Assembly: GCA_947568835.1 (NCBI GenBank)
Contig: OX387604.1
Span: 27,638,851-27,702,850, forward strand
DNA: 64,000 nucleotides
Reading direction: 5' to 3'
Source of the DNA: Protonemura montana
Taxonomy: Eukaryota > Arthropoda > Insecta > Plecoptera > Nemouridae
A program made the position numbers and the translations under genes. The notes beneath the pieces were generated by a model. It was not told where the DNA came from and did not search any database. It saw only the letters and a list, made by a program, of their open reading frames with translations. This document shows, one piece after another, positions 37,969 through 54,000 of the stretch. The number at the start of each line of letters is the position of its first letter. Positions within the stretch are counted from its first letter, which is position 1.

Positions 37969-40900
37969 ATGGTCAAAATGTTGGCTGTAGTCGTGATGGC
38001 GAGTTGCCTTGCCTCCGTGTGCAACGGCCAAGGTTACGGCGGCGTTCCCCAAGGAATCAAAGGAGTCCGCACTACAACCACATTTGCTCCAGACGTCATC
38101 CCTAGCGATAAACAGGCAGAGATCTTCTACCAGCAAAATCCCAACCCTGAAGATGTTCAGAGGCCGGCAGCACCACAACCGCAATACCCTTCAGTGCCTC
38201 AGTACAACAAACCCAACCCAGGGGTCCCTCAGAACAGTCCTCAGCCCAAACCTGGAGTCCCTCAAGCCTCCAATCCTCAGCCGGTCGGGCAGTATCCCGG
38301 CCCCCTCCCAGACAATTCCGTCTACGCTGGTTCGTTCACCGATTCTCAAGCCCCAGGTGGTAATTTCTGGTGGATGAACCAGAACAATCCTTTTAAGGGT
38401 GCTGGCGTTCCTCCTCAGCCGCCAAAGGGCACAAACCCGTCTCAAAATGTTGGCCCCTCACACGGTAGCGCCCCTCTGCCGCCAAGCAACAACCCCAACA
38501 ACCCATTTTTAACCGGGGGAGTTAAGCCAAGTGGTTCCTACCCGGGGCCGAGTGGGAATAAACCTGCACCTAGTGGCAATAACCCTGCACCTAGTGGGAA
38601 TAATCCTAATAACCCTTTCCTAAGTGTTGGCAGCGGACCGTATCCGGTCCCAAGCGGAAACAATCCTCCTACTAGTGCCGTGAACCCGAACAATCCGTTC
38701 CTCAGCGGAGGTGGCAACACTCAAGGATGTGGTGGAAATTCAGGATGCGGCAGTCAAGTACCTCAAGGAGGGAGCTATCCTGGCAATCAAGGTGTTCCCT
38801 GCACCGGGTCTGGTTACCTGTGTGTCTCAAAATCCAACTGCAACAACGGCGTCATCATCGACAACGGATTGGTGGTCAAAACTGGGGTAAGTTATCAAAA
38901 AAGAATATGTTAATGTATAAGCCTGATTAATATGCAAAGATTATTGTAGCACATAAATCTTCTCCTTGGTTACATCGTGTTGCTATTAAGTAACAAGGAT
39001 TTTCTTGGGAGACACTTGACGTGGGCGTTAAAATAATGTGTCATCGCAGTTGCAGCATATGCATGTTACCTGTTGTAAGGTTATCTCGTATCTTGTTTCG
39101 CCTTCGTAATATATGCATCCATTGTGTTGTTAGCTATTGGCTTTCAGGATGGGTTTTACCCATATGATTAGCATAGCTGCTTTTGCAAAGCGCGTCAATG
39201 ACTCATTTTAATCCAAAACCTGTATAAGTGCATAAATCTCAAAACGCGATCCTCAAATTATAAGAGGGAATTTTCTGAACGCGAATAAGATAGGCCTGAT
39301 GTGCCGCCAAGTGTGATAATTTCATATCGCGGAGTAAGAGCATGTATTGTACATCAAACTTCAATGAACAATACGACGAATAGGAGTAAAAAATTGTGCA
39401 AATTGTCAGGAATTTGGTAAGGCTAGGTTGAATTGAAGCGTGCGAACCAACAATTGTAAGAAGATGTGATGCTATTTTTGTAATGCCCGCATTGTACCGA
39501 ACTAAGGACAGGTATAATGTAGAATATATATAGGTATACATGTATACAGGTATAATGTACAGCTATGATGTACAGATATAATGATGCCAATCAAACAGGT
39601 ACACACCAATTACATACACTGCATCCGTAAGTCAGAATCATTCAAGGTTGTGATGTCCCATAGCGTCCAGGTAATAAAAAAGTGTGTATTTGTATCTTCA
39701 TTTGTAACATGTTTCAAGACTTGGGTACTACACGATCTCCGACAACACAACAGAAAAATGTAGACAAAAAAAACGAATGATTCTCTGTTTTTATTTTCTT
39801 ATGTTAAATACATGTATCTTTCATCTAAAGGTTCAGCAATGTGATGCCGCCAGCCAGATCTGTTGTCGTCTCCCGTCCAATCCCAATTACCCCGGGGGCA
39901 ATGCGCCCGTGAAACCCACCGGAGGACGTCCCACTTACCAGAACAACCCCAACTACCAAGGGCAAGGGTCTGCCCCTGGGACCAACGGCGTCCCAATCGG
40001 AGGGTCAATCTTTGACAGACCTGTAACCCCAAATCCTGTCATCACCCCGTATACAGGTGAGTGCTGTCCTTGATTACCTTGATATTGCACTTGATCAGAA
40101 ACGATCCCCTTCAATATCCTTCAACATTTAGATTAATCTAGACTGCATATAATTATACGCTGTTTTTTTCACGAGATTTCCAAAAATCCAACCGTAGATG
40201 GTGGAGCAATTTTCTGCACTCTAGATTTATGACTGGTTTTGTGACCTTGGAAAAGATTTCGAGGAAAATATGGACACCTATCGTAACCTGAGATGCGGGT
40301 GAATGGGGGGGGGGGGGGGGGGGGGGGGGTTTATATGATAATTTTTATTTCTTCAATCCTCTTTCTTCATCTTTACAATACTTTTATTTTGATTTTGAGG
40401 GATTTTATTGTTCAAGGGATATTTAAAAACAAGTATATGCACAATTCTTTCCAATGCCATCTCTAATAATCACTTACCCTTCAAAACACAGCAACTGATT
40501 AGCAAAAAGCAATCAAATTTCAACTGACATTCATATGATTGTTTTGTCAGGACCTTTGAATGTGACGCCGTACCCAGGATGTGCCGCTGCATTAAAGTGT
40601 GTGGAGCTCATCTACTGCACCGCTGAAGGAGTCATGGTCGACACCCCACAAGTTCTCACTCGAGAGCAAGAGGAGAACAGAGTCCCGCTATCCGTACGTT
40701 ATTTCCCACACTGCAGCCAATTTCTCATTTTCAAACCACTCTAGTCTGCGTCCAAACTATTTCTTGCATATGGCAATCTCATTCTAGGCAAAATCATCCA
40801 ATTTACCTACATAATGATAATTATTTAATCTTACGACGCATCAAATTTGTGCTATTTTTGCTTTTTAACCATTCTAGTAATTTATTTTCCAAGCAAGTCA

Positions 40901-43821
40901 GAAGAATGATTAAGTTAATGTTGGTAAAATATGTACAGATTTGAAGCTATCTATCATGTGAGAATGCAGGTGTTGGTTATTCTAGAGAAAAGTTTTGTGA
41001 TAACTTACCAAGTACGTATCTGGTTTAGTTGCAGTTACAATCAGTTGCAGTCACAAGGTTGAGGGTGTGTTGTGTTGTGGTTAGGTTAGGTTGAGCTCCT
41101 GGGAGAGCAAAACTGATAACAGAATCACACCCATCAAATAACTATCTCTTTCCATGCCAATTTATGATAATGAAACTATTAGGTTGTTTTCCAAATTTAG
41201 TAAAATTGTTGCCAAGACTTTCCATAATTTATAGACATATATGAATATGCATATATTTACTGAGTTTTTTTGAACGAGTATCTATTTTATAAGTAAGAGT
41301 ATTCGTTAACAAATGTGAATAAAAACAATGTTTTTCCAGCTAAATCTATGACAACCAAGCTGTATTTGGCAATTTGCTTAGTTTCTCAATCCAACAGAGA
41401 ACTGCATGTCTTACTCACAAATATGTATTTTACAGGAGTGCAGCAATCCTGACACCGGTATTTTGGGCAAATGTTGCCGCGATCCAAACTACAAGGACCC
41501 ATGGCCAGGTGGCATGATGATGCATGTCCACCACGAAGGAGACCACGGAGGCCAGTTTGTCGACCAGCAAGGCTTCCCCACGGGTCAATACGATGGCTCT
41601 CAAGGAGCCCCATCGCAGCAACAATTTAACCAGCAAACACCCAATGTCAACGTTCCTAAGCCCTTCCCTCAAAAACCATTCCAGCCACAACCAGTTCCTC
41701 AACAGAACTTCCAGCCACCACAGCAGCCACAGCAACCACAGCAAACGTATCAACCTCAGCAAAACAACCCCAGACCGACAGTTCCCCCTCAACAATATAA
41801 CCCGCAATTTCCTCAAGGATCTCAAAACATTCCTCAACCGCAGCCGTTCCCTCAAGGATCTCAAAACCGTCCTCAACCGCAGCCGTTCCCTCAAGGATCT
41901 CAAAACCGTCCTCAACCGCAGCCGTTCCCTCAAGGATCTCAAAACATTCCTCAGCCACAACCGTTCCCCCAACAACCTCCCCCTCAGCAAAACTTCCCGA
42001 AGCCTGCTCCTCAACCGATCGTGCCACAATATCAACCGCAGAAGCCCGATCTTCCACCTTGGCAGCCAACTCAAGTAAACTTTGCCTCTCAGACCCCTGA
42101 GAAGGTTCCTTACCAACCAGTCCAAGGATATCCCAATGCCCCTCAGCAGCAGTACGTGCCAGCCCAAAACAATCCTAACTCTCCGGTCTCAGACAATCGT
42201 TGCGGAATCAAGGGGAACGTAGACAGGAGCGGGATTTCAGACCTGGATGTCGCCGAGGGAGAATTCCCGTGGCATGCGATGATCCTGAGCTCTGCTGATG
42301 GAAAACCGTTGTGTTCGGCTGTAGTAGTTTCAGACCAAGCCATCTTGACCGCTGCCCATTGTGTAAACAAGTGAGTCCAACATTTTATTAATTTATATGA
42401 TAAATTGACAATGATACAGGCTACTTTTTTAAAATGAATATTTTAAAATTTCAAATCACATAAACTGGGGCTTGGAAAGGGAAAAGGCAAACAGACTTTA
42501 ACGGGACCGAAGTAAAGACAACGAAACTTAAAAAAAAGTAGCTACTATTTTGTCATAACATCGTCATAACACGTCATGACATCATAAAATCAAGCCATGT
42601 TTGTCAATAAGACTGTTCTTCTTTCAGTCTGGAGAGCCGGCAGATTTCTGTCTCAGTTGGAGGAGTTCGTCTTGGTTCACAATCAAGCTACCCCGTTGTA
42701 GCCATCGCAAGGCACCCCAAGTTCGATGCCGTCTCACAGTTCAATGACCTGGCCGTTGTGTTCTTGAGCCAGCCTGGAAGTGGCCTTCGACCTGTCTGCT
42801 TGCCTCAAAATAGCGGCATTGTTGGAGGAAATTGCATTGCCACTGGTTACAGTAGAAAAGCCATTCAAAGTAAGTTATCCCAGGAAGTTGAAAGAGACAC
42901 AGGTTTTGCTTGCTTAGCGACTTAAGATAAATCTTAAACCATGTGTGTGTTTTTGTACTAATAATAGAATTTTTGTCCAGGCAACTCAGGTTCGCTCCAC
43001 CAAGTGCCTATGTATTCTGTTCCTCGAGATGTCTGCGAACAGAAGCTGAAGGCCAGCAACCTCGGAAAATATTTTGCTCTGAACCCAAGCTTCACGTGTG
43101 CACTACCTACAAAAGCAAGCTTGTGCAAGGTGGGCAGTCATTTCATTCATCCACCATTTGATAAATCTCTTTGCAAGCTCATACTCCGCACAAAATACAT
43201 AATTTTCAAAGTTGTAACTTGGATTCTCCTTTGAATCCATTTTAAATGATTCAATGCGCAATTCAAGTCTTCTCAAGTCGCACGCTTGACAAGACGTAGT
43301 TTGAATACAACAAACACCATCTAGACACTAAATTTTACTTACTTTCTATACTTTTCACTCTTTTATTTTAGTCACCCCATAGGGAGCCTCCATTAGAGAT
43401 AAAAGGCAGCTTAAGGGCAAAGGTATCCAAGCGACTCTCTGTGTTATTTCTACAGAAGAAAACATTTTAATTTGCACCGAATTTCAGTTAGAAACCTAGT
43501 AGTTATATTCCGTATTGGCTAGATGTGAAATATCAGTGTTGTCTTTGTATTACGCAGGTTGGTCCTGGGTCTCCCATCTCTTGTGAACGGTCAGGTGCCT
43601 ATGAGCTTGGAGGAACGTACAGCTGGGACGTTGGCTGCACCCAAGAGGAGACTCCTGCGGCTCTGGCCATTCCAGATGTTGACTGGATCAGGTCTGTCAT
43701 ATCACGACCCATCGCAGATGTTCTCAAGGAGGAACAGAATGAAATAGAGAAGCGCAAAGCTAGCCAGGAAGTGGTAGACCCAGATAGCAAGCCAGGATTC
43801 TCGCAAGGTTATGGAAAGTAA
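37969..43821 (+). CDS. Secreted CLIP-domain serine protease homolog, catalytically inactive (scarface / masquerade-like)
   Basis: Extracellular non-catalytic protease homolog; relatives act in melanisation cascades or, for Drosophila scarface, in epithelial JNK signalling. Coding exons: 37969-38886, 39831-40056, 40551-40693, 41436-42370, 42628-42869, 42981-43129, 43558-43821, all GT-AG with continuous phase, 958 residues. A signal peptide (MVKMLAVVVMASCLASVCNG) is followed by a Pro/Asn/Gly-rich region with NNPNNPFLSG-like repeats. Two CLIP-like cysteine modules are split by introns: CTGSGYLCVSKSNC...QICC, and CAAALKCVELIYC...GKCC. A Gln/Pro-rich linker holds four 13-residue repeats. The protease-like domain starts at about 682 (CGIKGN...GEFPWHAMIL). 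His (TAAHC, about 737) and Asp (FNDLAVV, about 781) remain, but the GDSGGP block reads VGPGSP, with Pro (about 874) in place of the serine. There is no RIVGG activation site. Orthology to scarface itself is inferred. Confidence 0.93.
40305..40329. repeat. 25-base G homopolymer
   Basis: Uninterrupted G run on the plus strand within an intron of the protease homolog (40057-40550). It could form G-quadruplex structure, and its length is prone to sequencing error. Confidence 0.9.
41811..41966 (+). repeat. 39-bp coding minisatellite (four copies)
   Basis: In-frame repeats starting at 41811, 41850, 41889 and 41928 encode PQGSQNIPQPQPF or PQGSQNRPQPQPF in the linker of the protease homolog. The two middle copies carry Arg and the outer two Ile, consistent with recent unequal exchange. 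The length is a multiple of three, so copy number can vary without a frameshift. Confidence 0.9.
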
Positions 43822-44383
43822 ATGACAGATGAAGATGCCCTAAGTGGTGTTGTTACAACTTACCTGCCAAATGGTTTGATTGGAATGGTTGAAACTTAAC
43901 TCTAAAAAATGTATTGGTTGTATTGAGAAAAAAACTGCAATCAATTTTTAACTCAGGAGCATCATGGTGGACCTCCCCAAAATGTATTTCTTGACGTCTC
44001 AAGTCTTTTACATTGAGTAGGCAGATTGGCAAATTATGTGTTGCCGCCATTTTTTTGTACACAAGTTCGGAAACTACTTACGGTAAAGCTTTCTACACAA
44101 ACAAATTCTGTCATTTTATTTATTGAATCCCATCTTTGAACTATCCTTATTTCACTCTTTCTACCTTATGCTTATACGATATTTCAGGTAGATTGCCTGT
44201 ATGTATATTTATATCAATATATAAACCAAATATGGAGAGAAAGGATGTAAGGTTCAACTGACGATTTAGTCTTCATTTTTTTCTGATAGATTTTTTTTTT
44301 CATAAGAAGGTGTACATTTTTATATAAATAAATTGGACAAATATTTGGTATTGTGCTGCCCTTTTTTTGCAATAAATGTACTT
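43822..44383. other. Interval between convergent genes (3' UTRs)
   Basis: Lies between the stop codons of the protease homolog (plus) and RpL9 (minus). It contains AT-rich 3' UTR-like sequence and plus-strand AATAAA hexamers at 44327-44332 and 44371-44376. No other gene is seen. Confidence 0.55.
44327..44376 (+). terminator. Candidate poly(A) signals of the protease homolog
   Basis: Two AATAAA hexamers, at 44327-44332 and 44371-44376, about 0.5 kb past the stop at 43821. Use of the second would place the mRNA end at or inside the RpL9 coding end (44384), giving overlapping antisense 3' ends. Which one is used cannot be told from sequence. Confidence 0.4.
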
Positions 44384-44956
44384 TCAATCTTCTTCTCCAA
44401 CAATTGTAGTCTTCTCAGATACGTAAAGACCATCCAAGAACTTGCGGATGTCCTTATTTTTCACTGATGTTGATTGTTGAATCAAAGCTGCAGATCTTGA
44501 AACATCTTCGATACTATTTCCTTGGACGATGAGCTCATCCTTTTGCTTCGGCGAGTTGGCAACTGTTACACCGGGAGACATCTTCACCCGACGAATGTAT
44601 TTTTCTCCAAGAAAGTTTCGAATCTCTACTACAGAGCTGTTTTCCAAAATTACGCAATTGATTGGGAAATGTGCGTACACTGCTCGCATCTTGTATAGAA
44701 ATCCTTGGGTGACTCCCTTTAGCATGTTCTCGATATGAGAACACACGGTTCGGACAGCAGCCAGCTCTTTCTTCGTTCCAAACCATTTCTCAACACGCAC
44801 GGTGGATTTGTTGACCATGTGGATGTCTATGGCCAAGTGCTTGAATGAGCGTTTTAACGTGCCTCGTGGACCTTTGACGGTCACTACTCTTGCTTTAACT
44901 GTTACTGACAAGTTTGTAGGTATTTTCACACACTGGTTAGTTACTAATTGCTTCAT
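44384..44956 (-). CDS. RpL9: 60S ribosomal protein L9 (uL6), single coding exon
   Basis: Structural protein of the large cytosolic ribosomal subunit near the stalk base. A complete 190-residue reading frame runs from ATG at 44956 to the stop at 44384; animal RPL9 is usually about 190-192. Conserved blocks are [78 protein letters not shown] and [17 protein letters not shown]. There is no frameshift or missing block, so it looks functional. No intron interrupts the coding region, which is unusual for an animal ribosomal protein gene; a 5' UTR intron ending just before the ATG is possible but not shown. It is head-to-head with GDP-L-fucose synthase and tail-to-tail with the protease homolog. Confidence 0.97.
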   Translation of the reverse strand: MKQLVTNQCVKIPTNLSVTVKARVVTVKGPRGTLKRSFKHLAIDIHMVNKSTVRVEKWFGTKKELAAVRTVCSHIENMLKGVTQGFLYKMRAVYAHFPINCVILENSSVVEIRNFLGEKYIRRVKMSPGVTVANSPKQKDELIVQGNSIEDVSRSAALIQQSTSVKNKDIRKFLDGLYVSEKTTIVGEED

Positions 44957-45270
44957 CCTCGCGAAATAATAAAAGCTTTTTATCTAAAACTGAATTAAAA
45001 CACGGACTGGCACGTGCACAGCTCCCAAAATGGTGTCTGGAGAGTTATAAAGAGATCGCAGGCTCCCACAGGCACAGTAGGGAGGGCAAAGTGCCAGAAA
45101 AAACAACCCGGTGCTCCTCGGGAACATATTCAAATTCCAGGCGGGTGGTGCGCTCTATCCAACGTTGCCAGTAAAATGGCAACCGTTCGTCTGGTGTTCG
45201 ATTGTTGGTTTCAGAACGGTTGCAGTTGGTTTGTCTCGTGACTTGTCGTTTGATAAGAAGTTGAGAGCAG
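44957..45270. promoter_or_regulatory. Compact bidirectional promoter region between RpL9 and GDP-L-fucose synthase
   Basis: Holds the RpL9 upstream region (minus) and, at its right end, the likely non-coding first exon of the fucose synthase gene, ending AGAGCAG before GTGAGA at 45271. One CACGTG E-box lies at 45011-45016. No clear TATA box serves the plus-strand gene. Start sites are inferred. Confidence 0.45.
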
Positions 45271-49822
<4,552 letters not shown>

Positions 49823-51897
49823 TGGATAGCAGTCTAATGCTAAACATTTGGTGGGAACAAATTTGAGTATTTCATAAAACATATTTCTTTCCAGTACAAG
49901 TATGTTGTTAAACTGTGATTTGTAAATATCAACCAATATTTTTGTGTTTTATTTTGGAGCCTTCTTCCTGTTTGGTGTGTCCTCAGAATTGCTGGGTCTT
50001 AAATTGATCGAATGCATCCTCAAAAGGATTTAAAGACCAATGTCGAGATGATAAATTCATAGCCCGAAGTGTCACATTACAGTTTCCATCCATAGTGTGA
50101 CTCAACTTTCTTTTCCTTCCTTCCTCCCAGTTGTTTTTATCTTCTAACTGGTGTTAACTGGTTAGTCCATGCAAATAATTCAGTACTAACGACACACAAT
50201 TCTGAATCTGAGGAATGTCAAATTAATTCTATGTGTTGATGCCCCAATATTTGTTTGTCAGAGTGGTTTGTAACCAGAAACACACACCTCTGTTCCCCAT
50301 CTAATGCAGGTCCCATTCTTACTCCTGACCAGTTTTTTAGCTTTAGCAAAACAAGCAATGCCTGGAAAGTCTTCATAGAGGAAAAGGGAAGTTGACAGCT
50401 GAGTTGGTTGTGTTTTTGGTATAGAAACTATCCCAGTAACTGCCTGAAAAGCATTTGAAAAATCATGGAAAACTAAAAATACAGTTGACTTCCATCATCA
50501 AACCTTGGACCTCTGTAAAATATTTCTGGGATTTTTCTGTTCACTATATTTCATTTTAGTATCACTTTAGTAAGATTGCATTTTACTATTTTTTTTTTTT
50601 GAAAATATTTTATTCTTGGCACTAAAATTGAGAGCAATCATGCTGTTTACTCATAAAATCACTAACTAGCAGCAGCACTCCTATAATAATCATAATATAG
50701 TTTTTTTATTTGGATTCATATTTAATTAACCAATTACCAATAAATCAATATGTTGGTCTGCTTCCTGAATTTGTTCAATTACCGTTTCTTGAAACAATTG
50801 GCACAATCAACAACAACACAATTAACAAGAAGAATAACAGTGGATTGGTCATCTATGATATTGTAAGATTTCAACAAGATTCAGCGATGTGTTTAATAAA
50901 ACGACAAGAAAATCGACTCTTAATCAAAAATCTGTAATTGGAACCTGAACACCTACTGTCAGTAAATTTCATTTTTCGCTTGCCTAAGAATTCCTTTCAG
51001 AAGCATTTTTATTGGCAGATATTCGCCATACCAATTCCCATGTTTGAAAAGATTTTATCTAGAATCGCTGTAATCTCTAGTTTGATCTCATTATAAAAGC
51101 TGAAGCAGATGGATTTGCCATGTTAGACCCCAGAAATAGTATTTTATTATCTCTGTTGACGCAGAATATCAATGCCAAAGGAAAGGGTGATCAATTTGGC
51201 GACGATAGGTAACCACAACAAAACACATTGAAACTTTAAATTGTCAATAAATAACAAAACTGATAGGGGTTCCTTAGAGTTGATTGCAATTCAAAGTTAC
51301 CATCTCATAAGTTTCAATTCGCAATGATATTTTTCACCTTTTTTACTTTATTTTTATTGAAAAAGTCTGCATACCAAAGATAACCCATATGCCCAAGAAG
51401 ATATGACAATTACATTAGCTAATAAGATTGTTGATGCTTGGATTTGATCGCTTTCAGGCACTAGCTCCAATTTGCTAGTGCTTTTCATGTGGTTATTCAC
51501 ATAGTCATCATCATGTCTTCGAGTAGAAGATACAAGGGGCCTTCTTTCAATTTCAAAATCAATTGCTAGAATTAAATATGTAATTTTTTTTTCAATAAGA
51601 AAAGTTCTCAGTTCCTTGTTTATTTTCTCAGTTTAATTGTCTAACGCTCTACAGTCTACACCCCACAGAGTTGAAGAAAATAAAAATCAGTACCTGGTTA
51701 CTGATTTAAGCAGCGAATTGTCCGTGCACGATTTACGCACAAATATTGCACAAATATAGCATTTGGAAGGTGTTAGAATCAATTTCTCTGTATGTATCAT
51801 GGCAGTGGTGGTTTGGAGCAGACCCTCCTCAGCATACGCGTGAGCAGGGTTAATCGTTAGATACGGCAAAGCTTAAAAAAGATGACCATTTGGGAAC

Positions 51898-51899
<2 letters not shown>

Positions 51900-51937
<38 letters not shown>
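51900..51937. repeat. 38-base G homopolymer
   Basis: Uninterrupted G run on the plus strand, the longest homopolymer in the window. It is a strong potential G-quadruplex former and a hotspot for length change. Confidence 0.95.
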
Positions 51938-51938
<1 letters not shown>

Positions 51939-53785
51939 GTAATAAATGAAAATACTGAAATACTGCCGCACCGCTGCGCACGTCTATGCTCCTCAGAGAA
52001 TGCCCTGACGATGGAGGATCTCAAATTTCAAGTTGCTTTTTGACATGGTGAAATTACGAATGTATCTCATCCTCAAATCCGCAAAGAATTCCATTTTTCA
52101 CGTTCGTTAATTTAATATTTTCAAGATGTGATGATCAAAGTAACAACTACAGGTTAAAGGCTGCATCACCTTCTATAAAAATTCTGATACAAATAATGCA
52201 AATTTGGCAAGTTAAATAATTCCACATGTTATGAATCATTTCAAAGCTTTTCAGACAGGAAGTCTTAATGAAAATGGTAATTCAAAATTTGTATCAATCT
52301 ATTTGAAATTCTTACCACAAAAATGTCAGTTTCAATTCGAGACATGAATTTTTCAGGCTCGTGCACAAGGCTGTTTCAGTACGTGGCATTATTTTTAACC
52401 TATACCATCTAACATAGGCTCATAGACATTACGTAACTGAATTCTGGCAGTCGGTAAGCGTTAAGTACTAGTGGTACTCCTGTTGAAACAGATTACTACG
52501 CACGAAAATAATTACATGTCCTTTACCTACGGTGCAGTAATGACTTGCCACAGCAGCAGATCATTCCAGAAGGAATAATCGTTCACTCAACGGCTTATTG
52601 CACAACTTCTCCTACTGCATTTATCTCTTAGGGCCAACCAGGGAAAATACTACTCCTTATCAGTTGACCGCACCATCCCAATTATTTGACAAACCCCATA
52701 GAACCTGCATCCCTATTACCGAACCAAGTATCATAATAAACTAACTCGGAGGTACACCATTTAAAAATAACCGTTATTTTTTCAAAGTTGATCTATTACT
52801 TTGTTGAGAGGGAGGGATATGGAATAGTATTTGGAGCGTTGCAGGGATTTTTACTTTGTTTTCGTGTAATTGTCTACGTGATTCCTAGCTGAATTCCTTT
52901 TGTTCGGATAAGACACTCTGCAGAACAAGACTAACCAACAAGGTAATGATGGTGATCTGTAACTATAATGCACGTAGTCGTCCTTGACTGCAAATGCATC
53001 GCAGACTGCCAGCCTTATTTGGCGAACACCGATGATATTGAGAGCAATGGTGAGATGTGTTTTGTTATGCTATAGGTAGAGGAAGAAATGTGAGATGCAT
53101 TTTTCAAATAGATCTCTATTATACTCAATAATTATCGATGGCATTTGGTTGAGAAAACAGTATATCTTTACTCTTAAATTGATACATCCAGTATAACAGT
53201 TAATAAAATACATACATTTTTACGATATAGCAGGTATATTAAGAAGGCCGTAGTGATAGGACCATAGTAGAAACAATTGAAAGCTTTAGCTTGAACAATA
53301 AATATGTGTAGCAATGAAGCAGCAGAAAGAATAGAACGAAGAGCATCTTAATGTTAAGGTAGGCTGGCTAAAGGAGGCCAAAAATAAGTACAAATTTGTA
53401 ACACTATTACAGCTCAGCTTAGTAGGTATTATAAAACAGCAATATCATATTTCCAGAGAAAACGGTCACGAGGAGAATATGACCGAGTTTAAAGGTTTAC
53501 ATCGATTCATAAAAAACATTAAATCACAACAGTCTTAAATTTTCATACGTTTTGCTTACACCTAATTAACACGAATTTACATAATACTAAGTACAGGTGA
53601 TTTTAAGAATCCAGTTGTATCACCCGACGATTGAAGTGTACAAGATAATGTAGCACAATTAGTAGGATAATTTACCTTTACGAATAGTAAAAATAATTGA
53701 TATCATATGCATTCTAAAATAATTGATAAAATAATCAAAATTTATGAAGTTACTTTAGTTTAAAAAAATACAATATGATATTGAA

Positions 53786-53880
53786 GTAATAATAACAATA
53801 ATAAAAATGATGATATTATAATAATAAAATTAATAATAATATTAATAAAAAATAATAATAATAATAAAATAACAATAAAT
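53786..53880. repeat. AAT/ATA-type imperfect microsatellite
   Basis: AT-only stretch built from AATAAT and ATAATA units with interruptions, probably within or just beyond the vrille 3' UTR. Confidence 0.7.
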
Positions 53881-54000
53881 AAACACTTACATAAATGTAC
53901 ACTAGCTATGCCATCCTATGAGAGATGACATTAACCGAACCATAGTATAAACACAGCATGCAAGACATTTACAACCCCTACAGCTCCATACACAGAATGC

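Larger units (their letters stand above)
49823..53999. other. Gene-free interval with simple repeats
   Basis: Contains the GDP-L-fucose synthase 3' UTR on the left and the vrille 3' UTR on the right. Visible features are a 38-base G run at 51900-51937, an ATTACGTAAC box at 52428-52437 and AAT-type microsatellite sequence at about 53786-53880. No gene is supported. Confidence 0.5.

Noticed and set aside
41430-42167. 245-codon antisense open frame rich in Leu and Arg
   Set aside because: It is the shadow of the Gln/Pro-rich coding repeats of the protease homolog on the opposite strand; the spliced plus-strand gene is fully supported.
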